Shown in pieces: positions 45,598 to 53,743 of a stretch of 64,000 nucleotides of DNA (the stretch's first letter is position 1; each line of letters opens with the position of its first letter). The position numbers and the translations under genes were made by a program. This DNA is from Malonomonas sp036526255 (GTDB lineage: Bacteria > Desulfobacterota > Desulfuromonadia > Desulfuromonadales > Geopsychrobacteraceae). The stretch lies in the NCBI GenBank assembly GCA_036526255.1, contig DATCYW010000017.1, forward strand, positions 10,167-74,166. The letters are read 5' to 3'. The notes below the pieces were generated by a model. The model was given only the letters and a program-made list of their open reading frames with translations, searched no databases and was not told where the DNA came from.

Positions 45598-46124
45598 TTT
45601 AAGATTCCTTGTCGCCGGGCGTAACGCAATAGCGTTATCTGGGTTTTTGCATCGACGATCTGGCCACTTTCTATCATCCCCAGCGCTTGCTCAAGCGAGC
45701 AGATCTGCGGCTCAATGAACTCATCCGGCTCGAGGGCCGTGGCGGTTTTCTCAAGCTTGCTGGCGATGTAGAGATGGATTTTTTCATTGCAGAAGCCGAT
45801 GCTGCTGTAGATGAATCCCAGCGATGCTACGGCGCTGGTCCGGTAGCCGATCTCCTCGACCAGTTCCCGTTCGATACAGTCTGCACCATCTTCGCCCGGT
45901 TCCAGTCGACCGGCGGGTATTTCCCAGACAAAGTCTTCGGCCGCCGGTCGGAACTGACGGATCAGGATGACCCGGCTGTCGTCGAGGACCGGCAGGGCGG
46001 CGGCACCGCCCGGATGTTGAATGATCTCAAATTTCGCCAATCGCTGATCGGGCATGCGATGGGTTTCGCGGGCAAGGTCGAGAATCCTGCCGCGATGAAT
46101 GATTTCTTCCGTTTGTTTGCTCAC
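45594..46124 (-). CDS. Nudix hydrolase, ADP-ribose pyrophosphatase type
   Basis: 176 residues. The Nudix box is GRLEPGEDGADCIERELVEEIGY (split, ~72-94). The upstream RQFRPAAEDFVWEIPAG is the usual NudF-type substrate loop, and the C-terminal YIASKL region fits ADP-ribose pyrophosphatases. It probably splits ADP-ribose to AMP and ribose-5-phosphate. Paired with nudC, this makes a small NAD-derivative turnover operon. Confidence 0.88.
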   Translation of the reverse strand: MSKQTEEIIHRGRILDLARETHRMPDQRLAKFEIIQHPGGAAALPVLDDSRVILIRQFRPAAEDFVWEIPAGRLEPGEDGADCIERELVEEIGYRTSAVASLGFIYSSIGFCNEKIHLYIASKLEKTATALEPDEFIEPQICSLEQALGMIESGQIVDAKTQITLLRYARRQGILK

Positions 46125-46258
46125 GATAAAGGTCCTTTCGGTTGCGCCTGAGTGTAGAGGAAAGCTGCTGTCGTCGCAATCCAGATAGTCGTCTTGCAGA
46201 GTTTACGGCTTAGAGAATAGAGTGGTTTGTGGGCAGAAGAATAAGAAACATTAAAATA

Positions 46259-46303
46259 GGATAGAATTTACTATCCCCCATGAGAAAAATGATATAGTTT
46301 CTC
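46259..46303. promoter_or_regulatory. AT-rich region with two inverted repeats upstream of a receiver gene
   Basis: ggatag-6-ctatcc (46259-46276) and gagaaa-10-tttctc (46282-46303) lie in the 230-bp AT-rich gap between the Nudix gene and the receiver gene at 46357. They are candidate operator sites; no clean -35/-10 pair is evident. Confidence 0.3.
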
Positions 46304-46356
46304 CTGTCAGATTCTTAGGTAACTGTTTTATCCCCCTGAACAAGCGGATTCAAACG

Positions 46357-46737
46357 ATGGCCGAAAACCAAGTACGGATACTTTATGTCGATGACGAAGA
46401 GTCTCTCGCCCTGCTCGGCGAAGAGTTGCTTGGCGACCTGGGTTACCAGGTTCGTAGCGCTTTGTCTGGCAGTATGGCTTTTGAGTTGTTTCAGCAGGAT
46501 CCGCAGGCGTTTGATCTGTTGATCACCGACGAGTCGATGCCGGGGATCACCGGTATCGAGCTGGCGCAGCAGGTCTATCGTATCAACCCGCAGTTGCCGG
46601 TGGTGCTCTGTTCCGGTCATTTACTGACGATGCATGAAGCGGGGATGGAAAATACCAATGTCCGGGCGGTGTTGTTGAAAACCGAGGTTTGTAACAAGCT
46701 TCCGGAAATCATCGAAAAACTGCTGGCCAAATCCTGA
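46357..46737 (+). CDS. Receiver-only response regulator
   Basis: 126 residues. CheY-like: YVDDEE (10-15), phosphoacceptor Asp in LLITDESMPG (~58), the Thr/Ser switch in VVLCSGH (~87), and Lys in LLKTEV (~109). There is no output domain and no adjacent kinase. It has its own long AT-rich upstream region. Confidence 0.87.
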   Translation: MAENQVRILYVDDEESLALLGEELLGDLGYQVRSALSGSMAFELFQQDPQAFDLLITDESMPGITGIELAQQVYRINPQLPVVLCSGHLLTMHEAGMENTNVRAVLLKTEVCNKLPEIIEKLLAKS

Positions 46738-46756
46738 ATTCTCTCGTTTCACCCAC

Positions 46757-46792
46757 AAAAAACAGCCGCTCCAATCCTTTGGAGCGGCTGTT
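46757..46792. terminator. Bidirectional terminator
   Basis: aacagccgctccaa / ttggagcggctgtt, 14-bp stem and 4-base loop. The A run on the left gives a T run for the minus-strand operon ending at 46797. Confidence 0.85.
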
Positions 46793-46796
46793 CTGT

Positions 46797-47111
46797 TTAG
46801 AGCGACAGGGTAATAATAATCAGCAAAAGCAGCACGCCGCCGATGATCAGTGTCAGCGGTAACTTCTTGCCGGTCTGGGCCGGCGAAGTCTTTTCCAGCT
46901 TGCCGACCACCGGGAAGCGTTCTATCACCGTGCGCACATGCGGTGCGGTTTTGAGGGACTCGGTCAGATCCTGCCCGGCCTGATGAACCCCTTCGTGGTT
47001 ACCCTTTTTCCAGCGCTCGCTGGCACTGACGTCATAAACGGTGCCGCTGACAGCGACATAGGCCGGCTGGCCGTTACGGCCGTCGTTACTGGCCAGTTCC
47101 GCAGCATTCAT
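46797..47111 (-). CDS. Tail-anchored cytochrome b5-like heme-binding protein
   Basis: 104 residues with a gggaggaac ribosome site. Residues ~15-70 match the small bacterial cytochrome b5-like class: PAYVAVSGTVYDVS, KKGNHEGVHQAGQDLTE and TAPHVRTVIERFPVVG. His residues in HQAG and APH are the likely heme ligands. A single C-terminal membrane helix (~83-103) ends the protein, so it is tail-anchored with the heme domain probably in the cytoplasm. It follows speA by 21 bases and ends the polyamine operon. Partner unknown. Confidence 0.8.
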   Translation of the reverse strand: MNAAELASNDGRNGQPAYVAVSGTVYDVSASERWKKGNHEGVHQAGQDLTESLKTAPHVRTVIERFPVVGKLEKTSPAQTGKKLPLTLIIGGVLLLLIIITLSL

Positions 47112-47132
47112 CGGTTCCTCCCTCGCTCGAAT

Positions 47133-49046
47133 TCAATTTTCGTAATAGGTGTAGCCCTGTAACTGTTCGGCGAATTCCTGCAGAATCTGCTGCCGCTCAG
47201 CGACCGTGATCAGTTTGTTGCGTACGGCCTGTTCGGCGGTGACACGGAACTTCTCGCGCAGCTCCTTCGGGTTGTACTGAACCATGCTCAGCACGTCGGC
47301 AACCGAGTCGCCAGCCAGCTCTTTATTGACATCGAAACTGCCGTCGGCGTTGATCCGCACGCTGACCACGTGGGTGTCGCCGAACAGGTTGTGCAGGTCG
47401 CCGAGGGTTTCCTGATAAGCGCCCATCAGAAAGACGCCGAGGATGTAGTCTTCATCGGCCCGCAGTGGATGCAGTGGCAGGGTGCGCTGTTCGCCACCGG
47501 CGAGGATGAAGCAGTCGAGCTTGCCGTCACAGTCGCAGGTCAGGTCGGAAATAATCGCATCGCGCACCGGCGCTTCGTTCAAGCGGTTGATCGGCATGAC
47601 CGGAAACACCTGATCGATCGCCCAGGTGTCAGGGAGCGATTGGAAGACGCTGAAGTTGCCGTAATAGATATCGGCCAGCGAATGTCGCAGCCCTTGCAGC
47701 TCGTCTGGAGTGTGGCGGTTCTCCTCAAGCTTTTTCTCCACCTGCCGGGCAATACTCAGGAACAGGTTTTCCGCCAGCGAGCGCTGCCGCAGGGATATGT
47801 CGCCGTTGCGAAAGTGTTCACGGATCTGATCGCGGTTCTCCAGCGCCTCTGTGTAGGTCGCGACCAGGTCATCGCAATCAACCTGCAGGTGCAGTTCAAA
47901 CTGGCGCGTAACCAGCGCTGGTGAATCTGCCGGGCAGTGCTTCGGCAGCGACAGGGGCTGGAACTCGAGAATATCGAGGATGTTGAACAGCAGCATGGTG
48001 GTGTGGGCCACGGTTGCTCGGCCGGATTCAGTAATCAGGGTCGGGTGGGCGATCTGCTGCGGGGCCAGAGTCTGTGCTACGGTTTCAACAATGCAGCGGC
48101 CGTAGTCGGCCAGACTGTAGTTGCACGAATGGCTGTGTTTCGACTGGTTGCCGATGTAATCGACCGCCAGGCCGCCGCCAAGGTCGAGGTATTTCAGCGG
48201 CACGCCCTCGGCGGCCAGATCGGCGTAGAAGCGGCTGGCTTCGCGAACTCCGGCGCGGATCTCTTCCAGATCAGGGATCTGCGAACCCAGATGACAGTGG
48301 AGCAGCTGCAGGCAGTCGAGCTTGCCGACCTCGCGCAGTTCATCGACCACCGCCACCAGCTGCGCGGTGCTCAAACCGAAGCTGCTGCGGTCGCCACTGG
48401 TCTCGGTCCAGAGTCCGCCGACCTTCGCCGAAACCTTGATCCGCACGCCGATCAGTGGAGCGATCCCGAGCTTGGCGCTGCGCTCCAGAATCAGCGCCAG
48501 CTCGCTGGGAGATTCAATGACAAAGAAGCAGCGGTAGCCGAGCTTGTTGGCCCAGAGCCCCAGATCGATAAATTCCCGGTCCTTGTAGCCGTTGCAGATC
48601 AGCAGCCCGCCGTCATGCAGGTTGGCCAGCGCCAGCAGCAGCTCAGGCTTGCTGCCAGCTTCGAGGCCGGTGTTGTAGATGGCGCCGAAACGGACGATCT
48701 CTTCGATGACCTGGGCTTGCTGGTTCACCTTGACCGGGAACACGCCCTGATAGTTGGCTTGGTAGCCGGTGGCTGAAATCGCCGCGGCGAAACTTTCGTT
48801 GAGCTGCGCCAGTCGGACGTCAAGCAGATTTTCGATCCGCAGCAGCAGTGGAAAGTTGTGGCCGCGCGCGCCGGCGCCGCCGACAATCTCGGTCAGCGGA
48901 ACTTCGACCATGCCACTGGGAAAATCAACCTTGACGGTGACATCGCCTTCAGCTGAGAGGTCGAAATTGCCGCCGCCCCACTGGCGGATGCCGTAGAGCT
49001 CTGCGGAATCCTCGCTGCTCCAGCCTGCTGCTTTGCGACGGTTCAT
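47133..49046 (-). CDS. speA: Biosynthetic arginine decarboxylase (PLP, SpeA type)
   Basis: 637 residues, normal SpeA length. The PLP lysine lies in VFPVKVNQQ (~102). Conserved LHCHLGSQI (~248), LDLGGGLAVDY (~285) and the C-terminal catalytic Cys region CDCDGKLDCF follow. It makes agmatine from arginine. Its start overlaps the speE stop (ATGA). It shares the operon with an unrelated pyruvoyl-type arginine decarboxylase. No agmatinase gene is visible in the window. Confidence 0.94.
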   Translation of the reverse strand: MNRRKAAGWSSEDSAELYGIRQWGGGNFDLSAEGDVTVKVDFPSGMVEVPLTEIVGGAGARGHNFPLLLRIENLLDVRLAQLNESFAAAISATGYQANYQGVFPVKVNQQAQVIEEIVRFGAIYNTGLEAGSKPELLLALANLHDGGLLICNGYKDREFIDLGLWANKLGYRCFFVIESPSELALILERSAKLGIAPLIGVRIKVSAKVGGLWTETSGDRSSFGLSTAQLVAVVDELREVGKLDCLQLLHCHLGSQIPDLEEIRAGVREASRFYADLAAEGVPLKYLDLGGGLAVDYIGNQSKHSHSCNYSLADYGRCIVETVAQTLAPQQIAHPTLITESGRATVAHTTMLLFNILDILEFQPLSLPKHCPADSPALVTRQFELHLQVDCDDLVATYTEALENRDQIREHFRNGDISLRQRSLAENLFLSIARQVEKKLEENRHTPDELQGLRHSLADIYYGNFSVFQSLPDTWAIDQVFPVMPINRLNEAPVRDAIISDLTCDCDGKLDCFILAGGEQRTLPLHPLRADEDYILGVFLMGAYQETLGDLHNLFGDTHVVSVRINADGSFDVNKELAGDSVADVLSMVQYNPKELREKFRVTAEQAVRNKLITVAERQQILQEFAEQLQGYTYYEN

Positions 49047-49888
49047 TCGGCAATATTTTCTTTGGCGAAGGTCGGCAGCATGAAGGCACCCAGGTGCAGA
49101 TCTTCGTTATAGTACTTGGTGTAGAAACCGCGGTTTGCAACCCGCTGACGATCGAAATCCTTGACCGGGTGATGCTTTTTACTGGCGAAAGCAAAGCTCC
49201 AGAAGCCGCTCGGATAGGTCGGGATGAACGCCTGGTACATCTCGACGATCGGATAGACGGCGCGCAGGTTGCGGTACATGTTTTTCTGAATCTCGGCGTG
49301 ATAGAAGGGGGACTCACTCTGCGCGACCATGATACCGTCCTCTTTCAGCGCACCATAGACCAGCCGGTAGAAATCCTCCTCGAACAGACCGACCGCCGGG
49401 CCGATCGGATCGGTGGAGTCGACCAGGATGACATCGAACTCGTTCTGATGGTCGCGAATGTAAGCCAAGCCGTCATCGACATGCAGTTTGACTTTTGGAT
49501 TGCTGCCGTCGATCTCGCAGGCCATGCTCGGCAGCAGTTCCACCGACTTGTCGATCACCAGCCCGTCAATTTCGCAAAGGGTTGCCAGTTCGACGCCGGG
49601 GTGCTTCATGATTTCACGGATGCTGCCGCCGTCGCCGCCGCCGATCACTAGCACCTGCTTCGGCGCCGGATGGGTAAACAACGCCGGGTGGACGATCATA
49701 TCGTGATAGACGAATTCGTCTCGTTCGGTGACCATGACCAGGCCGTCGAGCAGCATCATCTTGCCGTATTCCAGCGTGTTGATGATGTCCAGTTTCTGAA
49801 ACTCGCTCTCGCCGGAGAAGAGGGTTTCGGTGACTTTCATGCTGATGCCGACGTTTTCGCTGTGTTTTTCCGTGTACCAGAGATCCAT
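49043..49888 (-). CDS. speE: Spermidine synthase family aminopropyltransferase
   Basis: 281 residues. The decarboxylated-AdoMet-binding GGGDGGSIREI (~82), catalytic DSTDPIGPA (~156) and the N-terminal LDGLVMVTERDEFVYHDMIVH (split) are all present. It transfers an aminopropyl group to putrescine, or to agmatine in some species. Because the operon supplies agmatine twice and shows no agmatinase, an agmatine acceptor is worth considering. Start at 49888 follows aggacatcagc. Confidence 0.93.
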   Translation of the reverse strand: MDLWYTEKHSENVGISMKVTETLFSGESEFQKLDIINTLEYGKMMLLDGLVMVTERDEFVYHDMIVHPALFTHPAPKQVLVIGGGDGGSIREIMKHPGVELATLCEIDGLVIDKSVELLPSMACEIDGSNPKVKLHVDDGLAYIRDHQNEFDVILVDSTDPIGPAVGLFEEDFYRLVYGALKEDGIMVAQSESPFYHAEIQKNMYRNLRAVYPIVEMYQAFIPTYPSGFWSFAFASKKHHPVKDFDRQRVANRGFYTKYYNEDLHLGAFMLPTFAKENIAE

Positions 49889-49926
49889 GCTGATGTCCTG
49901 TCGCTATATAGTTTATATGACTGTTG

Positions 49927-50388
49927 TTAGGCGATGGTAATGACTGCGGCCAGGGCGCTGCCGAGTTGTTTGACCCGATGCTGTGCCGCGGTTGATTGAA
50001 TACTGCTGACGCTCTGCCCGCGTCGCAGCAGCGCGGCTTCGGCCATGCGCCGGGCGATTCCTTCGATATCTTCCTTGTGTCCGCAGGCGGCGTAGGCTCT
50101 GGCAACACCGGCCGCGGCGCTGTCGGTCGGCCAGGCAACGGCGACTGCGGCGGAGATGATCTCGCCGGGGATTTCACTGCTGATTTGAGCGGTCAACGCC
50201 GGAACCAGCAGCGCTTCGTTCAGCGCTTGCGGGTCGGTTAATGCCGCACCAGGTGGCAGCAGTGAACAGCCGTCAATCAGGTTCAACTGACCGATTCCGG
50301 CTTCGATCCGCGCGCTGTCCAGAGCGTCGGCGCTGGTCGCCCCTTCGCTGGTGGCGCAACTGAGGAAAAATCTGGTGGCTTTATTCAT
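49927..50388 (-). CDS. Pyruvoyl-dependent arginine decarboxylase
   Basis: 153 residues from the ATG at 50388; a start at 50406 is also possible. The family pattern is clear: LDSARIEAGIGQLNLIDGCSLLPPGA, where self-cleavage before Ser42 (in GCS-LLPP) yields the pyruvoyl cofactor. In well-studied members the preceding residue is Ser or Thr; here it is Cys41. It makes agmatine from arginine, like SpeA but with an unrelated fold. It is the first gene of the operon, 38 bases before speE. Confidence 0.85.
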   Translation of the reverse strand: MNKATRFFLSCATSEGATSADALDSARIEAGIGQLNLIDGCSLLPPGAALTDPQALNEALLVPALTAQISSEIPGEIISAAVAVAWPTDSAAAGVARAYAACGHKEDIEGIARRMAEAALLRRGQSVSSIQSTAAQHRVKQLGSALAAVITIA

Positions 50389-50435
50389 CCGGAAATCCGA
50401 CTCCATCAGGGGGCAAATGAACAGATTCAGGTGTA

Positions 50436-50462
50436 ACTATACTCGGTTGCCGTGGGTGTCAA
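50436..50462 (-). promoter_or_regulatory. Candidate promoter of the polyamine operon
   Basis: On the minus strand a consensus TTGACA (50462-50457) lies 15 bases before TATAGT (50441-50436), about 50 bases upstream of the first gene. The spacing is short; an alternative -10, TAGTTA, gives 17 bases. Confidence 0.45.
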
Positions 50463-50576
50463 GAGTTTATCATGATATGGCGGCTGGTTTCCTGCTTCTG
50501 CGGATGAATTTTTCCCGGCTCTGTGGTAAACAGAGCGAAATGAACGATCCAACTTGTGTTTGAAAGGATAAATAAG

Positions 50577-51389
50577 ATGACCAACGTGCAGAAAATCGGT
50601 TTCATTGGCGGCGGAAACATGGCCGAAGCGCTGATCAAGGGGTTGCTTTCCGGAGGCTTTGCCGCCGAACGGATTATGGCTTCGGAGCCGAGTGAGCCCC
50701 GGCGTGAGCATCTTCACGATGAGTTTGCCATTGAGTTGACCACTGATAACCTCGAAGTGATGCGGAACTGTGAAATCGTCGTCCTGGCGATCAAGCCGCA
50801 GATCGCCGACGAGGTGCTGGCAGAGATCGCCGGTGAATATCGGGAAGAAAAGCTGCTGGTGTCAATCCTGGCCGGAGTCTCCTGTGCGGCTATAGAAAAA
50901 TTCTTCCAGGGCGCACCGAGGGTGGTGCGGGTGATGCCGAACACCCCGGCGCTGGTCGGTGAGGGGGCCAGCGCCATCTGTCGCGGCCATCACTCCAGTA
51001 AGGAGGACCTTGCTCTGGTAAAGACGCTACTTGAGGCGGTCGGCAGCGTACAGATTATCGACGAGCGGCAGATGGATGCCGCGACCGGTCTGTCCGGTTC
51101 GGGGCCGGCTTACATCTATACTGTTATCGAAGCGCTGGCGGATGGCGGGGTGCGCGAAGGCTTGCGGCGCGATGTCGCTCATCAGCTGGCGGTGCAGACG
51201 GTGGTCGGCGCGGCACTGATGGTACGTGAAACCGGCGAGCATCCGGCGATCCTGCGCGACCGGGTCTGTTCCCCCGGCGGCACCGCGATCACCGGTGTCA
51301 GCACGCTGGAAAAAAATGGTCTGCGAACCACCCTGATGGAGGCGGTTTCTGCCGCCGCCGCCCGTTCGCGTGAGCTGGGTGGTCACTGA
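50577..51389 (+). CDS. proC: Pyrroline-5-carboxylate reductase
   Basis: 270 residues from the ATG at 50577, with gaaagga 9 bases upstream; an upstream in-frame TTG-type start at 50556 is less likely. NAD(P)-binding GFIGGGNMAEALIKG (~8-22), VMPNTPALVGEGA (~120) and the catalytic-domain signature SGSGPAYIYTVIEALADG (~162) with SPGGTAITG (~230) are all present. It is the final step of proline synthesis. Divergent from the polyamine operon. Confidence 0.94.
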   Translation: MTNVQKIGFIGGGNMAEALIKGLLSGGFAAERIMASEPSEPRREHLHDEFAIELTTDNLEVMRNCEIVVLAIKPQIADEVLAEIAGEYREEKLLVSILAGVSCAAIEKFFQGAPRVVRVMPNTPALVGEGASAICRGHHSSKEDLALVKTLLEAVGSVQIIDERQMDAATGLSGSGPAYIYTVIEALADGGVREGLRRDVAHQLAVQTVVGAALMVRETGEHPAILRDRVCSPGGTAITGVSTLEKNGLRTTLMEAVSAAAARSRELGGH

Positions 51390-51402
51390 TTCCATTTTAT
51401 TG

Positions 51403-51436
51403 ACCGCCTGTCCGGTCTTCCCGGCAGGCGGTTTTT
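51403..51436 (+). terminator. Terminator of proC
   Basis: accgcctg / caggcggt stem with a loop of about 14 bases followed by ttttt. Confidence 0.8.
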
Positions 51437-51457
51437 GCTTTTTGGCGGTAGGTTTTT

Positions 51458-52093
51458 ATGCTGATTGTCAACTTTTGGCCGTGCCTGCTGGCGCTGACGT
51501 TGCTCACCCTCACTCCGGGGGTTGATACCCTGCTGGTTATCCGTAACAGCGCCCGCGGTGGCTGGCGGGATGGTTTTGCCAGCAGTCTGGGCATCTGCAG
51601 CGGGCTGTTTGTTCACGCAGTGCTTTCAGCCGTTGGCATTTCGGTGATCCTGTTGCAGTCGGCGCTGGCGTTTAACCTGCTGAAGTTTCTCGGCGCCGGC
51701 TACCTGGTCTGGCTGGGCTTCTGCAGCCTGCGTTCGGCCGCGGTGCCGAAAAAGCTGGAGAACTTGTCCGCAACTGCAGGCAGCGTGGCAAAATTCAAGC
51801 TGCAACGTTCGTTACGCGAGGGATTTCTTTCCAACGTCCTGAATCCCAAAACCATTATTTTTTATATGGCCTTTCTGCCGCAGTTTATCGACCCTGCCGG
51901 TTCGGCGCTGCAGCAATCGTTGTTGCTGGCGGCCATCCACTTCTGTCTGGCGATGTTCTATCAGTGCGCCCTCGCTTTGCTGGTGCAACAGGCCGGTCAG
52001 TGGCTGAAAAACTGTCGTCTGCGGCGTTATTTGGACGGTCTGACCGGAACAGTGCTGGTGCTGCTCGGTTTGCGTCTGGCGCTGGATCGGTGA
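51458..52093 (+). CDS. LysE/RhtB-family amino-acid exporter
   Basis: 211 residues with about six membrane helices. The N-terminal motif LTPGVDTLLVIRNSARGGWRDG (split, ~19-40) and GAGYLVWLGFCSLRS (~76) are typical of the RhtB branch, followed by FLSNVLNPKTIIFYMAFLPQF. It exports amino acids or related metabolites; substrate not predictable. It sits 9 bases before the MFS gene and is probably cotranscribed with it. Confidence 0.88.
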   Translation: MLIVNFWPCLLALTLLTLTPGVDTLLVIRNSARGGWRDGFASSLGICSGLFVHAVLSAVGISVILLQSALAFNLLKFLGAGYLVWLGFCSLRSAAVPKKLENLSATAGSVAKFKLQRSLREGFLSNVLNPKTIIFYMAFLPQFIDPAGSALQQSLLLAAIHFCLAMFYQCALALLVQQAGQWLKNCRLRRYLDGLTGTVLVLLGLRLALDR

Positions 52094-52102
52094 GGACAAC
52101 GG

Positions 52103-53329
52103 ATGCTGAAACCTGAGCGGCTGCCCTTTCATTATGGCTGGTTGATTGTCGTCACCGGTATCCTCACCCTGTTTGCTTGTCTGGGGTTGGCCCGTTTCGC
52201 CTTCGGTATGCTTTTGCCAGGGATGCGCGACGGGCTGGGGCTGGCCTACGATCAGCTGGGCTATCTCGGCACCGGCAATTTCGTCGGCTACCTGCTGTCG
52301 GTCGCGGTCACGCCGGCAGTGCTGCGCCGACTTAAGCCGCGCCTGACCATCAGTATCGGTCTGCTGCTGATTGCTGCCAGTATGGCGGGGATGAGCAACT
52401 GCGAACGTTATCTGCCGCTGCTGCTGCTCTATTTTCTGACCGGCATCGGCAGCGGGCTGGCAAATATTCCGATGATGGTGCTGATTGCGCACTGGTTTCG
52501 CCGCGAGCGGCGCGGCCGGGCGGCGGGGCTGATGGTCATCGGCAACGGCTCGGCGATCGTCTTTTCCGGGTTGCTGATCCCTTTTCTCAATCAACAATAC
52601 GGCGCCGCCGGCTGGCGGGTCAGCTGGCTGCTGCTGGCCGGGATTTCCCTGTTGATCGGATTGCTGGTGGCGCTGCTGGTGCGCAACGACCCGGAGTCGA
52701 TCGGGCTGGAACCGATCGGCGCCAAGCAATCGTTTGACGAGGCGACACTGGCGACCACCGAGCCGGCCAACAGCGGCCGGATTATGCTCTATCTCGGCCT
52801 GCTCTATCTAGCCTTCGGCGCAACCTACATGGTCTACGGCACCTTCATCGTCACCAGCATGGTCGAAGAATATGGCTTCAGTGAAGCGACCGCTGGCCAG
52901 TTCTGGTCGTGGGTCGGTTTTTTCAGCCTGTTCTCGGGGATCATCTTTGGCACTCTCTCGGATAAAATCGGCCGGCGCGGCGGGTTGATGGTGGTCTTCA
53001 GCGTGCAGACGCTGGCCTACCTGCTGGCCGGCTCCGGGCTGGGCGAGTGGGCGCTGATGGCTTCGGTGGCGCTGTACGGCATTGCTGCCTGGGCAATTCC
53101 GGCGATTATGGCTGCTACGGTTGGCGATTACATGGGCCTGACCAAGGCCGCTGCTGCCTTTTCTCTGATCACCTTCTTCTTCGCCGGTGGCCAAACCATC
53201 GGCCCGGCAATTGCCGGAATTATCGCCGAAAACAGCGGCAGCTTCGCCCCAGCATTTCTGCTCTCAGCGGGTTTGACTGGCGCTGCCGCGCTGGCGGCGC
53301 TGAAATTACCGAAGCCGCAAGCGAAGTAA
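52103..53329 (+). CDS. MFS transporter (YbfB-like)
   Basis: 408 residues, about 12 membrane helices in two halves with a central loop near residue 205-220. The N-terminus FHYGWLIVVTGILTLFACLGLARFAFGMLLPGM (split) is characteristic of YbfB/YjiJ-type major-facilitator proteins. The substrate is unknown. Second gene of the LysE-MFS pair, followed by a 23-bp hairpin terminator. Confidence 0.87.
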   Translation: MLKPERLPFHYGWLIVVTGILTLFACLGLARFAFGMLLPGMRDGLGLAYDQLGYLGTGNFVGYLLSVAVTPAVLRRLKPRLTISIGLLLIAASMAGMSNCERYLPLLLLYFLTGIGSGLANIPMMVLIAHWFRRERRGRAAGLMVIGNGSAIVFSGLLIPFLNQQYGAAGWRVSWLLLAGISLLIGLLVALLVRNDPESIGLEPIGAKQSFDEATLATTEPANSGRIMLYLGLLYLAFGATYMVYGTFIVTSMVEEYGFSEATAGQFWSWVGFFSLFSGIIFGTLSDKIGRRGGLMVVFSVQTLAYLLAGSGLGEWALMASVALYGIAAWAIPAIMAATVGDYMGLTKAAAAFSLITFFFAGGQTIGPAIAGIIAENSGSFAPAFLLSAGLTGAAALAALKLPKPQAK

Positions 53330-53340
53330 CTGCGGGACAG

Positions 53341-53389
53341 CAAAACGACAAAAGGGCTGCCGGAATCCGGCAGCCCTTTTGTCGTTTTG
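53341..53389. terminator. Bidirectional terminator, 23-bp perfect stem
   Basis: Arms 53341-53363 and 53367-53389 are perfectly complementary with a 3-base loop. It is placed between the convergent MFS and cytochrome genes. Confidence 0.85.
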
Positions 53390-53405
53390 TTATCAATCAG
53401 CGCGT

Positions 53406-53723
53406 TCAGCCGCAGGATTGTGCGCCCCCGGAATCCGAAGCGAAATCCTGCAGAAACAGGATCAGGTTTTCATGCTCCTCTTTGCTCATTCCCTCAATGA
53501 TCTCCGGTCGGGCGACATGCAGATTGGTCTCGATAAAGTTTTTCCACTCTGCTTTGGTCTTGTTCGATGGCGCAATTCTGCCGCCATGCGCCCCGCTGAT
53601 GTGGCAGGAGCGGCAGAGCTGGTCGTAGGTTTTTTTCCCTTTGCGCGTGTTGGCTGCGTAGCTGGTTGCGGCCAATAGCAGCACCAGAAAACCGATCGTC
53701 GCGAGGGAGAGTCCTCTTTTCAT
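53406..53723 (-). CDS. Periplasmic monoheme c-type cytochrome
   Basis: 105 residues. A Sec signal peptide (~1-23, ending TSYAA) is followed by a class I-like fold with one heme motif CRSCH (~37-41). A later Met (EGMSKEEH, ~79) is a candidate distal ligand. A CG end follows SGGAQS. Ribosome site aaaggag. It is the last gene of a four-gene operon behind the heme-c sensor, 20 bases downstream of it. It may carry electrons to or from that sensor. Confidence 0.87.
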   Translation of the reverse strand: MKRGLSLATIGFLVLLLAATSYAANTRKGKKTYDQLCRSCHISGAHGGRIAPSNKTKAEWKNFIETNLHVARPEIIEGMSKEEHENLILFLQDFASDSGGAQSCG

Positions 53724-53743
53724 TACCGTTACTCCTTTGCGGA

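Noticed and set aside
53340..53390. 23-bp inverted repeat as an insertion-sequence end
   Set aside because: Arms are only 3 bases apart between convergent genes, so it is a terminator hairpin, not a transposon end.
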